This document shows positions 1-7,985 of a DNA stretch of 64,000 bases, in pieces. The notes below the pieces were generated by a model that saw only the letters and a list, made by a program, of their open reading frames with translations, did not search any database and was not told the DNA's origin. The translations under genes and the position numbers were made by a program. The stretch is from Flavobacterium ammonificans (GTDB taxonomy: Bacteria; Bacteroidota; Bacteroidia; Flavobacteriales; Flavobacteriaceae): positions 1,116,001 through 1,180,000 of the forward strand of contig NZ_AP025185.1 in the NCBI RefSeq assembly GCF_020886115.1, given 5' to 3'. Within the stretch, counting starts at the first letter, position 1. Each line of letters opens with the position of its first letter.

Positions 1-378
1 GCTGAATATTTGCATTTGCAAGTTCGTAAGGAAATTTGGGGTTATGCCTCTGAGGAAAATTTATCAAATCAAGATTTGATCGCTGAAAATTATAAAGGAA
101 TTCGTCCTGCACCAGGATATCCAGCTTGTCCAGACCATTTAGAAAAACCAACGATTTGGAAACTCTTAAATGTGGAACAAGAAATTGGAGTAACTTTGAC
201 TGAAAGTATGGCCATGTGGCCGGCTTCATCGGTCTCAGGGTATTATTTTGCCAACCCAGAAAGTAAGTATTTTGGTTTGGGTAAAATAAAACAAGATCAA
301 GTAGAAGATTATTCGAAACGAAGAAATACAACACTGGAGCAAGCTCAAAAATGGTTGGCTCCGAATATTGCAGATTAA
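1..378 (+). CDS. metH: Methionine synthase, C-terminal end (partial)
   Basis: The reading frame is open from base 1, so the gene begins upstream of the window; the stop is TAA at 376-378. The visible 125 residues are the end of the S-adenosylmethionine-binding activation domain of cobalamin-dependent methionine synthase. The fingerprint is RPAPGYPACPDH, where the family binds SAM, followed by ESMAMWPASSVSGYYFANP. The enzyme moves a methyl group from 5-methyl-tetrahydrofolate to homocysteine through methylcobalamin, and this domain re-methylates oxidised cobalamin. metF, which makes the methyl donor, starts 81 bases downstream on the same strand, so the two are probably co-transcribed. The TTG at position 10 is internal and not a start. 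Confidence 0.95.
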   Translation, partial: AEYLHLQVRKEIWGYASEENLSNQDLIAENYKGIRPAPGYPACPDHLEKPTIWKLLNVEQEIGVTLTESMAMWPASSVSGYYFANPESKYFGLGKIKQDQVEDYSKRRNTTLEQAQKWLAPNIAD

Positions 379-388
379 TTCAGTTCTC

Positions 389-456
389 GGTTGACTGTTG
401 TCAGTTTTAAAGTAAAACGACAACTAACAACCGACAACCAACAACCAACAACCGAT
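389..456. repeat. Imperfect inverted repeat and ACAACC word repeats in the metH-metF spacer
   Basis: GGTTGACTGTTGTCAGTTTT (389-408) is largely complementary to AAAACGACAACTAACAACC (414-432), so the spacer can fold into one long hairpin. The right arm is followed by several ACAACCA-type words up to 456, just before the metF start codon. Similar low-complexity words occur in the rRNA operon spacers near 32200. It has no terminator-like T run. Function is unknown. Confidence 0.6.
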
Positions 457-459
457 ACT

Positions 460-1416
460 ATGAAAGTAACAGACCATATAGCAGCAGCCAAAGGAGAAAC
501 TTTATTCTCATTTGAAATTGTGCCGCCTACCAAAGGAACAAGTATCCAGGAATTGTATGATAATATAGATCCGTTAATGGAATTCAAACCGCCATTTATA
601 GATGTAACCACTTCTCGTGAGGAATATGTTTATGTGAATAAAGGCAATGGTTTACTAGAAAAAAAATTAACCAGAATGCGTCCAGGAACTTTGGGAATTT
701 GTGCGTCTATTAAACACAAGTATAATGTGGATACTGTACCTCACGTACTTTGTGGCGGATTTACCAAAGAAGAAACGGAGTACCTTTTAGTAGACTGTCA
801 TTATTTGGGTATTGATAACGTAATGGCCTTGCGTGGCGATGCCATGAAAGACGAACAATCTTTTATTCCGAAAGAAGGCGGAAACCATTATGCAGCTGAT
901 TTGGTGAGCCAAATTCACCAATTGAATCAAGGGAATTATTTACACGGTTTGAAGGATATCGAACATAAATCCGATTTTTGTATTGGAGTAGCGGGTTATC
1001 CAGAAAAGCATTTGGAGGCACCATCGTTAACTTCTGACTTGAAACGTTTGAAAGAAAAAGTAGATGCAGGAGCTGATTATGTAGTAACTCAAATGTTTTT
1101 TGACAATTCAAAATTCTTTGAATTTGTTGCCAAAGCAAGAGAAATTGGAATCAACGTTCCTATTATTCCGGGGATAAAACCGATTGCAGTACAAAGGCAT
1201 TTGCAAATCTTACCTCAAATCTTTAGAATTGACTTACCAGAAGATTTAATCAATGCAGTGGAAAAATGTAAAACACCAGCTGATATTAGACAAGTAGGAG
1301 TGGAATGGGCAATACAACAGTCATTAGAATTAAAAGCTGCTGGAGTGCCGTTTTTACATTATTATTCTATGGGTAAATCAGAGAATATCCGTCAAATAGC
1401 GAGTAAAGTTTTTTAA
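460..1416 (+). CDS. metF: 5,10-methylenetetrahydrofolate reductase
   Basis: The 318-residue product belongs to the MTHFR family. It reduces 5,10-methylene-THF to 5-methyl-THF with an FAD cofactor and so supplies MetH, encoded just upstream. Recognisable pieces are FSFEIVPPTKG near the N-terminus, VMALRGD around residue 125, DFCIGVAGYPEKH, and GADYVVTQMFFDN, all in the usual order for the TIM barrel. The start is the ATG at 460. The open frame extends upstream to 391, but that stretch encodes only the spacer repeat (QLTTDNQQPTTD) and does not resemble the family N-terminus. Length is close to typical bacterial MetF (about 300 residues). Confidence 0.95.
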   Translation: MKVTDHIAAAKGETLFSFEIVPPTKGTSIQELYDNIDPLMEFKPPFIDVTTSREEYVYVNKGNGLLEKKLTRMRPGTLGICASIKHKYNVDTVPHVLCGGFTKEETEYLLVDCHYLGIDNVMALRGDAMKDEQSFIPKEGGNHYAADLVSQIHQLNQGNYLHGLKDIEHKSDFCIGVAGYPEKHLEAPSLTSDLKRLKEKVDAGADYVVTQMFFDNSKFFEFVAKAREIGINVPIIPGIKPIAVQRHLQILPQIFRIDLPEDLINAVEKCKTPADIRQVGVEWAIQQSLELKAAGVPFLHYYSMGKSENIRQIASKVF

Positions 1417-1435
1417 TTGAAACCTATAGATATTT

Positions 1436-1475
1436 AAAGCTTCTAATCTTTCAAAGGCTGGAAGCTTTTTTATTT
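1436..1475 (+). terminator. Intrinsic terminator after metF
   Basis: AAAGCTTC (1436-1443) pairs with GAAGCTTT (1461-1468) and is followed by a T-rich stretch. It lies between the convergent metF and gldA genes; its right arm reaches the gldA stop codon at 1470-1472. Confidence 0.7.
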
Positions 1476-2366
1476 TGTAACCTCTCTGAACACCGTTTCT
1501 AGGTTTTTATTTTTCTGGTTGAGTTGTAATGTTTTCAATCCGTTGGCAGTAGCAAAATCAAATACTACAGGGCGCATGTCTTTATCGGCAGCAAAAGTCA
1601 ATTCCCAAATAGTACCATTGGTATTGGTATACGAACTAATGTTTTCAATCGTGGCAATTTGGGTTTCGGTTACTTCTTGGTCAAACTCTACTTCGATAAT
1701 TTGAGTAGAGGTTTCTGAGATTAATTTTTCCAATTTTGTATCGGCTACAATTTTCCCTTTGTCAATAATAATGACACGGTCGCAAATCGCTTCTACTTCT
1801 TGCATAATATGCGTAGAAAGGAAAACAGTTTTGTCTTTACCTGCGTTTTTAATCACATTTCGAATCTCTATCAATTGATTGGGATCCAAACCTGTTGTAG
1901 GTTCGTCCAAAATCAAAACGTCAGGGTTGTGCAATAATGCATTGGCTAAACCCACACGTTGGCGGTATCCTTTAGAGAGTTGTCCAATTTTTTTATGACT
2001 TTCACTAGCTAATCCAGTCAATTGAATCACTTCTTCAATTCGTGATTTGGCTACTTTATATACATCAGCATTAAAAGCTAAATATTCCCGAACGTACAAA
2101 TCCAAATACAACGGATTGTGTTCTGGCAAATAGCCAATAGAAAGTTGGACGTCTTTTTGTTGCGAATTGACATCATAGTCGTTCACTTTGGCACTGCCTT
2201 CATCAGCTGTCAGATAGGTAGTTAGAATTTTCATCAAAGTCGATTTTCCAGCTCCGTTGGGACCTAAAAAACCCACAATTTCTCCTTTTTTGATAGCAAA
2301 TGAAATAGCATCTAATGCTTTTTGTGTTCCGTAACTTTTAGAAAGGTTCTTAATTTCTATTGACAT
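1470..2366 (-). CDS. gldA: Gliding motility-associated ABC transporter ATP-binding protein GldA
   Basis: This 298-residue ABC ATPase has Walker A GPNGAGKST (residues about 34-42), signature LSKGYRQRVG, Walker B LILDEPTTGLDP and the H-loop STHIMQEVE, followed by a roughly 80-residue C-terminal domain. Length and sequence fit GldA, which in Flavobacterium johnsoniae works with GldF and GldG and is needed for gliding. gldF and gldG are not next to it here, as is usual for gldA. GldA-type ATPases resemble drug and Na+ exporters of the same clade, so the specific name rests on length, the Flavobacterium setting and overall sequence. The gene stands alone and is transcribed towards metF. Confidence 0.88.
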   Translation of the reverse strand: MSIEIKNLSKSYGTQKALDAISFAIKKGEIVGFLGPNGAGKSTLMKILTTYLTADEGSAKVNDYDVNSQQKDVQLSIGYLPEHNPLYLDLYVREYLAFNADVYKVAKSRIEEVIQLTGLASESHKKIGQLSKGYRQRVGLANALLHNPDVLILDEPTTGLDPNQLIEIRNVIKNAGKDKTVFLSTHIMQEVEAICDRVIIIDKGKIVADTKLEKLISETSTQIIEVEFDQEVTETQIATIENISSYTNTNGTIWELTFAADKDMRPVVFDFATANGLKTLQLNQKNKNLETVFREVTK

Positions 2367-2382
2367 TGCTTATTATTTACTA

Positions 2383-2390
2383 CAAAAGTA
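2383..2390 (-). promoter_or_regulatory. gldA promoter -7 box
   Basis: On the minus strand the sequence is TACTTTTG, an exact TAnnTTTG, 16 bases before the gldA ATG. No good -33 TTG is seen at the usual spacing, so only the -7 element is called. It implies a very short leader. Confidence 0.55.
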
Positions 2391-2554
2391 AACAGAAAAA
2401 GCAATTATTTATTATTTCTTTAGATTTCAATTTGGTTACTATTTTCAAATTCACAATTATCGATTATTAAAACACTACTTTTTTAGCCAATTTGTAATTA
2501 TTTTATAGTTTGATAAAGAATTCTGTTTTTGTTTTATAATATCCTTTATTTTAC

Positions 2555-2585
2555 TTGGTTGAGTTAAAATTAATGCTAATATTTG
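2555..2585 (+). promoter_or_regulatory. Probable promoter of the phe/tyr operon leader
   Basis: TTG at 2555-2557 is followed after 20 bases by AATATTTG (2578-2585), one base off the Bacteroidota consensus TAnnTTTG. Transcription would begin near 2592, about 24 bases before the leader peptide ATG at 2616. The remaining intergenic DNA between gldA and this box shows nothing else. Confidence 0.55.
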
Positions 2586-2615
2586 CAATGTTAAACAAGG
2601 CAAAAAAAGCATCAT

Positions 2616-2672
2616 ATGTGTAGTAACCGTTTTTATTTTAGCAATACTTATTACTTCTTTTTTAGGAAGTAA
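2616..2672 (+). CDS. Phe/Tyr-rich leader peptide of the pheA operon
   Basis: A short ORF starting at ATG 2616 and ending at TAA 2670-2672 encodes MCSNRFYFSNTYYFFFRK, 18 residues of which 5 are Phe and 3 are Tyr. Five of these sit in one run, YYFFF (2649-2663). It precedes a terminator hairpin that ends 6 bases before the pheA start. Such composition is the hallmark of leader peptides that sense charged tRNA supply; Phe and Tyr are exactly the end products of the four genes that follow. The ORF is too short for routine gene calling. Translation is inferred from the composition and from how the RNA structures register with its codons (see attenuator). Confidence 0.85.
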   Translation: MCSNRFYFSNTYYFFFRK

Positions 2673-2753
2673 GGATTGTTATATGGTTATTTGAAAAATT
2701 AAAAAGCAAATTAAAACAATATACAATCCTGATGAAAATCAGGATTTTTTTTT
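2651..2753 (+). promoter_or_regulatory. Transcription attenuator (pause hairpin, antiterminator, terminator) ahead of pheA
   Basis: Three alternative pairings can be read by eye. A 1:2 hairpin pairs TTACTTC (2651-2657) with GAAGTAA (2666-2672) and contains the Phe codons and the leader stop codon. An antiterminator pairs AGGATTGT (2672-2679) with ACAATCCT (2723-2730), extended by ATAT (2681-2684) with ATAT (2719-2722) around one bulged base. The terminator pairs AATCCTGAT (2725-2733) with ATCAGGATT (2738-2746), loop GAAA, followed by T's to 2753. Antiterminator and terminator share 2725-2730 and exclude each other. A ribosome finishing at 2672 would cover the left antiterminator arm; one stalled on the Tyr/Phe run would leave it free. 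This is the classical amino acid attenuation layout. Confidence 0.85.
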
Positions 2754-2759
2754 GAATTT

Positions 2760-3587
2760 ATGGCAGCAAAAATTGCAATACAAGGTATTAAAGGCTCGTT
2801 CCATCATCAAGTGGCTCAAGAGTATTTTGAGAAAGAAGTTGAAGTAGACGAGTGTTTGTCATTTGAAGAGTTAATAGCAAGTTTGTTGACTGAAAAGTCA
2901 ACTCAGGCAGTTATGGCGATTGAAAATTCGATTGCAGGTCCGATTATTCCTAATTATGCGTTGATTGACAAGAATAATTTGCACATAATTGGCGAACATT
3001 ATTTAGATATTCATCAAAATTTAATGGCGTTAAACGGTCAGAAAATAGAAGATATTGAGGAAGTGCATTCGCACCCGATGGCCTTGTTGCAATGTATGGA
3101 GTTTTTGAAACAGTATCCTCATATTAAAATTGTTGAAGATAAGGATACAGCAGAAACAGCTCGAAGAATTCACGAAAAACAATTAAAAGGAATTGCCGCC
3201 ATTGCTAGTAAAGTTGCTGCTGAAATGTATGATTTGGAAATTTTGGCGCCAGAGATTCAAACGATTAATAATAACATGACACGTTTTGTAATTATTAGTA
3301 AAACACAGTCACTTTTATCGACAGATGAAATTAACAGAGCTTCTCTCAAATTTGAATTGGATCACAAACGCGGTAGTTTGGCTGCGGTACTAAATGTAAT
3401 GAGCGATTGCAAATTGAATTTGACCAAGATTCAGTCGTTACCCAAAATTGAAACGCCATGGAAATATTCGTTTTTTGTAGATGTGACCTTTGAGAAATAC
3501 GAAGATTATGCCAAAGCAAAAGCCTTAATCGACATTATGGCCGAGTATTTCAAAGTTTTGGGAGAATATAAGAATACAAAACCTTGA
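2760..3587 (+). CDS. pheA: Prephenate dehydratase
   Basis: The 275-residue monofunctional enzyme converts prephenate to phenylpyruvate, the last committed step to phenylalanine. The catalytic half includes AIENSIAGPI (where prephenate binds), the HSHPMALLQC stretch and the MTRFVIIS motif whose Thr is catalytic in the family. From about residue 195 there is an ACT domain (LKFELDHKRGSLAAVLNVM, then KIQSLPKIE), the usual site of Phe feedback inhibition. No chorismate mutase domain is fused here; that activity sits at the C-terminus of the DAHP synthase in the same operon. It is the first structural gene after the attenuator. Confidence 0.95.
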   Translation: MAAKIAIQGIKGSFHHQVAQEYFEKEVEVDECLSFEELIASLLTEKSTQAVMAIENSIAGPIIPNYALIDKNNLHIIGEHYLDIHQNLMALNGQKIEDIEEVHSHPMALLQCMEFLKQYPHIKIVEDKDTAETARRIHEKQLKGIAAIASKVAAEMYDLEILAPEIQTINNNMTRFVIISKTQSLLSTDEINRASLKFELDHKRGSLAAVLNVMSDCKLNLTKIQSLPKIETPWKYSFFVDVTFEKYEDYAKAKALIDIMAEYFKVLGEYKNTKP

Positions 3588-3614
3588 GGTTGATATAAAA
3601 TTAGAATAACTGAG

Positions 3615-4760
3615 ATGATTACAACGGCAAAACGTTTAGATATAGTAGAAGAATATTATTTCTCCTCCAAATTGAGAGAAGTAAGGCAATTGGCTGCAGA
3701 AGGAAAACCCATCATCAATATGGGAATTGGAAGTCCCGATTTGAAGCCTTCGCAAGCGGTTATTGAAGCTGTGGTTTCGGCAATGCAAGAAGAAAATGCG
3801 CACCAATACCAAAGTTATCAAGGCATACCTGAATTGCGTCAAAGTATGGCTGATTTTTATCAGAACAACTTTGGAGTGGTTATGAATCCTACCACTGAAA
3901 TTTTGCCTTTGATGGGATCTAAAGAAGGGATTATGCATATTTCTTTGGCTTTCTTGAATGAAGGAGACCAGGTGTTGATTCCTAATCCAGGATATCCAAC
4001 TTATACTTCGGTGACGAATTTAGTAGGAGCGGTTCCTGTGTATTATGATTTAAAAGAAAGCACGAATTGGGAACCTGATTTTGAGGCGTTGGAACAATTG
4101 GATTTATCCAAAGTGAAGATTATGTGGGTGGGTTATCCGCACATGCCAACGGGAGCGAGAGGAAGTTTAGCTTTGTTTGAAAAATTAGTGGCTTTCGCCA
4201 AAAAACACAGTATTTTGTTAGTTAATGACAATCCGTACAGTTTTGTTTTGAATGACAATCCGATGAGTTTATTACAAGTCGAAAGTGCAAAAGAAGTAGC
4301 ATTGGAACTGAATTCATTGAGTAAAACCTTCAATATGGCCGGATGGCGCGTTGGGATGGTTTTAGGAAACGCTGCTTGTATTGATGCCGTTTTGAAAGTA
4401 AAAAGTAATATGGATAGCGGAATGTTTTACGGGATACAAAAAGGTGCTATTGCAGCTTTAAAAAGTGATGCTTCTTGGTTCGAATCGATGAACGTTATTT
4501 ATAGAAAACGTCGCATTTTAACCGAACAATTGGCAGAGAAATTAGGTTGCGAAGTGTATAAAGAAGGAGTAGGCTTGTTTGTTTGGGCAAAATTGCCAGC
4601 AGGAATTTCTTCTTCAGAAGCATTTATCGACCAAATTTTATACGAGAAACATATTTTTATTACCCCGGGAACAATTTTTGGAAGTAATGGAGAAGGTTAC
4701 ATTCGATTTGCACTTTGTGTAAAAGAAGAAGTAGTACAAGAAGCGATTGATCGATTTTAG
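3615..4760 (+). CDS. Class I/II aminotransferase, probably aromatic amino acid
   Basis: The product (381 residues) is a PLP-dependent fold-type I aminotransferase. The PLP lysine is K237 in ELNSLSKTFNMAGWRVG, and the substrate/PLP frame is seen in PNPGYPTYTS and VNDNPYSF. Its place between pheA and tyrA, 27 bases after pheA, suggests that it turns phenylpyruvate and 4-hydroxyphenylpyruvate into Phe and Tyr. The family also contains LL-diaminopimelate and alanine/aspartate aminotransferases, so the substrate is inferred from the operon and not read from residues. Confidence 0.88.
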   Translation: MITTAKRLDIVEEYYFSSKLREVRQLAAEGKPIINMGIGSPDLKPSQAVIEAVVSAMQEENAHQYQSYQGIPELRQSMADFYQNNFGVVMNPTTEILPLMGSKEGIMHISLAFLNEGDQVLIPNPGYPTYTSVTNLVGAVPVYYDLKESTNWEPDFEALEQLDLSKVKIMWVGYPHMPTGARGSLALFEKLVAFAKKHSILLVNDNPYSFVLNDNPMSLLQVESAKEVALELNSLSKTFNMAGWRVGMVLGNAACIDAVLKVKSNMDSGMFYGIQKGAIAALKSDASWFESMNVIYRKRRILTEQLAEKLGCEVYKEGVGLFVWAKLPAGISSSEAFIDQILYEKHIFITPGTIFGSNGEGYIRFALCVKEEVVQEAIDRF

Positions 4761-4817
4761 ATTTCAGATTTTTCTACATCATTATTTATAATTGGAGTAG
4801 GAATAAAAAAACAAAAA

Positions 4818-5675
4818 ATGAAAGTAGTTGTAATAGGTATAGGTTTAATAGGTGGTTCGATGGTTTTAGACATCAAAGCGCTGCATCCGGATGCGACTAT
4901 TCTAGGGATAGATGCGAATGAGAACCATTTGCAAGAAGCCATTGATTTAGGCGTTGTTGAAAAAGCAGGAAGCACTGAAGATTTAGCCGATGCAGATTTT
5001 GTGATTGTTTCGGTTCCAGTAGATATTGCCTTGGTAGTTTTGCCACAAGTATTGGATGCTGTTGGTGAGAATACAATTGTTTTTGAAGTAGGTTCCACCA
5101 AGTTACCTATTTGTGAAGCAGTGGCTAATCATCCCAAGCGTCGCAATTATATTGCAACACATCCCATTGCAGGAACGGAGTTTTCAGGACCTTCGGCAGC
5201 CATAAAAGGATTGTTTCAAGAAAAGACGAATATCATTTGTGAGGTAGAAAAAACAACTTTTAAATTACAAGAAAAAGCCTTGCAATTGTTTACGGCTTTA
5301 GGAATGCGCATCCGCTATATGGATCCCGAAGCGCATGACAAACATATTGCGTATGTGTCTCATTTGTCGCACATTAGTTCGTTCATGTTAGGAAAGACTG
5401 TAATTGATAAAGAAACAGAAGAACAAGATATTTTTGATATGGCAGGCAGTGGATTTGAAAGTACAGTGCGTTTAGCTAAAAGTTCGCCAGCGATGTGGAC
5501 ACCGATTTTCAAACAGAATAAAGAACAAGTGGTGAATACCTTAGAAGAATACATTTCTAATTTAACTAATTTTAAAGAGTTATTAGAAAATGGTGATTAT
5601 GATGCAATTTATAATGAGATGCAAAGTGTCAATAGAATTAAAGAAATATTAAACGGAATAAACATAAAAAAGTAA
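4818..5675 (+). CDS. tyrA: Prephenate dehydrogenase
   Basis: This 285-residue NAD(P)-dependent enzyme decarboxylates and oxidises prephenate to 4-hydroxyphenylpyruvate, the tyrosine branch. It has the N-terminal Rossmann motif VVIGIGLIGGSM, then FEVGSTK, the active-site THPIAGTEFSGP (family catalytic His) and HDKHIAYVSHLSH, in the normal order. There is no ACT domain, so end-product control would have to come from elsewhere, for example from the operon attenuator. It is followed after 11 bases by the DAHP synthase gene. Confidence 0.93.
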   Translation: MKVVVIGIGLIGGSMVLDIKALHPDATILGIDANENHLQEAIDLGVVEKAGSTEDLADADFVIVSVPVDIALVVLPQVLDAVGENTIVFEVGSTKLPICEAVANHPKRRNYIATHPIAGTEFSGPSAAIKGLFQEKTNIICEVEKTTFKLQEKALQLFTALGMRIRYMDPEAHDKHIAYVSHLSHISSFMLGKTVIDKETEEQDIFDMAGSGFESTVRLAKSSPAMWTPIFKQNKEQVVNTLEEYISNLTNFKELLENGDYDAIYNEMQSVNRIKEILNGINIKK

Positions 5676-5686
5676 TTTTAGTAAAG

Positions 5687-6769
5687 ATGGAAAATAGTAA
5701 AGAAATGAGAAGTTGGTTGGAGGCATTCAAATTGGATCATCCATTAGTAATAGCTGGTCCATGTAGTGCTGAGACTGAAGAGCAAGTTTTAAAAATTGCT
5801 CACGAATTAAAAGATTCAGACGTAAGTATTTTTAGAGCTGGTATATGGAAACCTAGAACTCGTCCAGGAGGCTTTGAAGGTGTAGGTGAAATTGGATTGA
5901 AATGGTTAAAAAAAGCCAAAGAAGAAACAGGTTTACTAATGGGTACTGAAGTAGCTACTGCAGCACACTGTAAATTAGCTTTGGAATATGATATTGATGT
6001 TTTATGGGTGGGAGCACGTACAACAGCGAATCCATTTGCGGTTCAAGAAATTGCGGACACCTTAAAGGGAACTGATAAAATAGTGTTGATTAAAAATCCA
6101 GTAAACCCAGATATGGCTTTATGGTTAGGTGGTGTAGAACGTTTGCATGCTGCTGGAATTAAGAAATTAGGAGTAATTCATAGAGGTTTCTCTACCTACC
6201 AAAAAACAAAATATAGAAACATTCCAGAATGGCAAATAGCTATCGAATTGCAAAACAAATTCCCTGATTTGCCTTTGATTATTGATCCATCTCACATCAC
6301 GGGAAATCGTAATATGATATTAGAAGTGACTCAAGAGGCATTAGATTTGAATTACGACGGTATGATTATCGAAACGCATATTGATCCAGATAATGCATGG
6401 AGTGACGCAGCACAACAAGTTACTCCTGATACTTTGAAACAAATTTTTAAAGATTTGAAAATTAGAAAACAAACTGGAGATACTGCTGATTTTGACAATA
6501 AAATGACTAAGTTAAGAGCGAATATTGATGTTTTAGATGCTAATTTATTAGAGGTTCTTGGAAAACGTATGCAAGTCGCGGCAGAAATTGGCCAAGTGAA
6601 GAAAGAAGCTAACGTAGCGGTTTTGCAAAACAGTCGTTGGAATGAAATTCAAGCAAAAATGACAGCTGAAGGCGCTAAAAAAGGATTGTCAGAAGAATTT
6701 ATCATTAAATTGTTCAAAGGAATTCACCAAGAAAGCATCGAACAACAAGAAAAAATATTGAATTCATAA
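5687..6769 (+). CDS. aroF: Bifunctional DAHP synthase / chorismate mutase (type II)
   Basis: The 360-residue fusion joins a type Ibeta-like 3-deoxy-7-phosphoheptulonate synthase (residues about 15-250) to an AroQ-type chorismate mutase (about 265-355). The synthase part shows VIAGPCSAETEEQ, FRAGIWKPRTRPGGFEG, WVGARTTANPF, VIHRGFSTYQ and IDPSHITGNR, matching metal and phosphate ligands. The mutase part has LRANIDVLDANLLEVLGKRM, the helical start with the catalytic Arg/Lys pattern. The fusion links the first step of the shikimate pathway to the chorismate branch point; in related enzymes the mutase domain makes the synthase sensitive to prephenate. It closes the operon. Confidence 0.93.
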   Translation: MENSKEMRSWLEAFKLDHPLVIAGPCSAETEEQVLKIAHELKDSDVSIFRAGIWKPRTRPGGFEGVGEIGLKWLKKAKEETGLLMGTEVATAAHCKLALEYDIDVLWVGARTTANPFAVQEIADTLKGTDKIVLIKNPVNPDMALWLGGVERLHAAGIKKLGVIHRGFSTYQKTKYRNIPEWQIAIELQNKFPDLPLIIDPSHITGNRNMILEVTQEALDLNYDGMIIETHIDPDNAWSDAAQQVTPDTLKQIFKDLKIRKQTGDTADFDNKMTKLRANIDVLDANLLEVLGKRMQVAAEIGQVKKEANVAVLQNSRWNEIQAKMTAEGAKKGLSEEFIIKLFKGIHQESIEQQEKILNS

Positions 6770-6837
6770 AATGATTTGTTATCGAGGATTAACGATTTAA
6801 TATTTTAGATTTCTTGAGTTATAAATTAAAATTTATT

Positions 6838-6869
6838 AAAATCCCAAGGCTTATACTTTTGGGATTTTT
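6838..6869 (+). terminator. Intrinsic terminator of the pheA operon
   Basis: AAAATCCCAA (6838-6847) pairs with TTGGGATTTT (6859-6868) and runs into T's, 70 bases after the aroF stop. It separates the amino acid operon from the rsgA promoter. Confidence 0.85.
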
Positions 6870-6936
6870 GCTTATTAATAAGTCATCTTTTTTTAAATTT
6901 TATAATAAACTGTCTGTATAAACATAATGTATCATT

Positions 6937-6944
6937 TATCTTTG
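6937..6944 (+). promoter_or_regulatory. rsgA promoter -7 box
   Basis: TATCTTTG is an exact TAnnTTTG, 64 bases before the rsgA ATG and after the preceding terminator. No clear -33 TTG at the usual distance. Confidence 0.5.
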
Positions 6945-7007
6945 TAACTAGTTTTAGGTTTTTAAATCATAAGTCTAATATCGTTAATCTACATTCAAAA
7001 ATCCTTT

Positions 7008-7985
7008 ATGACAGGAATCGTTTATAAATCTACAGGAAGTTGGTACACTGTAAAATCTGAAACAGGTGATTTTATGGAATGTCGTATGAAAGGGAAGTTC
7101 CGTATGAAAGGGATTAAAAGTACCAATCCAATTGCTGTAGGAGATGTGGTAGATTATGAATTAGACAATAGTTCAGATACTGTAACGGGAACTATTCATA
7201 ACATTCACGATAGAAAGAATTATATTGTTCGTAAATCGGTAAATTTATCCAAGCAAATCCATATTATTGCATCCAATATTGATCAGGTTTTTTTATTGAT
7301 TACGATTGATAACCCGCCTACAACAACTAGTTTTATTGACCGTTTTTTGGTTACAGCCGAAGCCTACGGTATTGAAACGGTTTTGGTTTTTAACAAAATT
7401 GACACCTTAACGGATGCTTCTTTAGACGAGCAATTGTACATGCAACATATGTATCAAGAAATTGGGTATCGTTGTTTGCGTGTTTCGTCAACTGAAGGAA
7501 AAGGAGTCGAAGAATTAAAACAATTGATGTTAGATAAAGTGAGCATGTTTTCGGGACATTCTGGTGTAGGAAAATCGACTTTGGTTAATGCATTAGAACC
7601 TTCCTTACATTTGAAAACAAAAAATATTTCGGAGCAAAGTAAACAAGGACAACATACGACCACTTTTGCCGAAATGTATGATTTGAGTTTTGGGGCCAAG
7701 ATTATTGATACGCCAGGAATTAAAGGATTTGGGATTGTAGATATGGAAAAAGAAGAGGTTGGAGGTTACTTTCCGGAATTTTTCAAATTACAAGACCAAT
7801 GCAAATTCAATAATTGTTTGCACAAAGAAGAGCCACATTGCGCTATAAAAGCCGCTTTAGAAAATGATGAAATTGCTTGGTCGCGTTACAACAGCTATTT
7901 AAAAATTTTAGAAGGCGATGACGAACATTACCGCACCGATGTGTATAATGAAGACCGAATAGCTAGCGATAAAACCAGAAATTAA
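7008..7985 (+). CDS. rsgA: Ribosome small subunit-dependent GTPase RsgA
   Basis: The 325-residue circularly permuted GTPase acts late in 30S subunit maturation. An N-terminal OB-fold is followed by G4 (FNKID, residues 128-132), then G1 (GHSGVGKST, 183-191), then G3 (DTPGIKGFG), the permuted order that defines the family. The C-terminal zinc finger is CKFNNCLHKEEPHC. It has its own -7 box upstream. Downstream genes dtd, mazG-like and aroA follow on the same strand, interrupted by the IVP cassette. Confidence 0.95.
   Translation: MTGIVYKSTGSWYTVKSETGDFMECRMKGKFRMKGIKSTNPIAVGDVVDYELDNSSDTVTGTIHNIHDRKNYIVRKSVNLSKQIHIIASNIDQVFLLITIDNPPTTTSFIDRFLVTAEAYGIETVLVFNKIDTLTDASLDEQLYMQHMYQEIGYRCLRVSSTEGKGVEELKQLMLDKVSMFSGHSGVGKSTLVNALEPSLHLKTKNISEQSKQGQHTTTFAEMYDLSFGAKIIDTPGIKGFGIVDMEKEEVGGYFPEFFKLQDQCKFNNCLHKEEPHCAIKAALENDEIAWSRYNSYLKILEGDDEHYRTDVYNEDRIASDKTRN

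Noticed and set aside
6770..7007. Possible riboswitch or small RNA between aroF and rsgA
   Set aside because: Apart from one terminator and a -7 box there is no structured or conserved-looking sequence.
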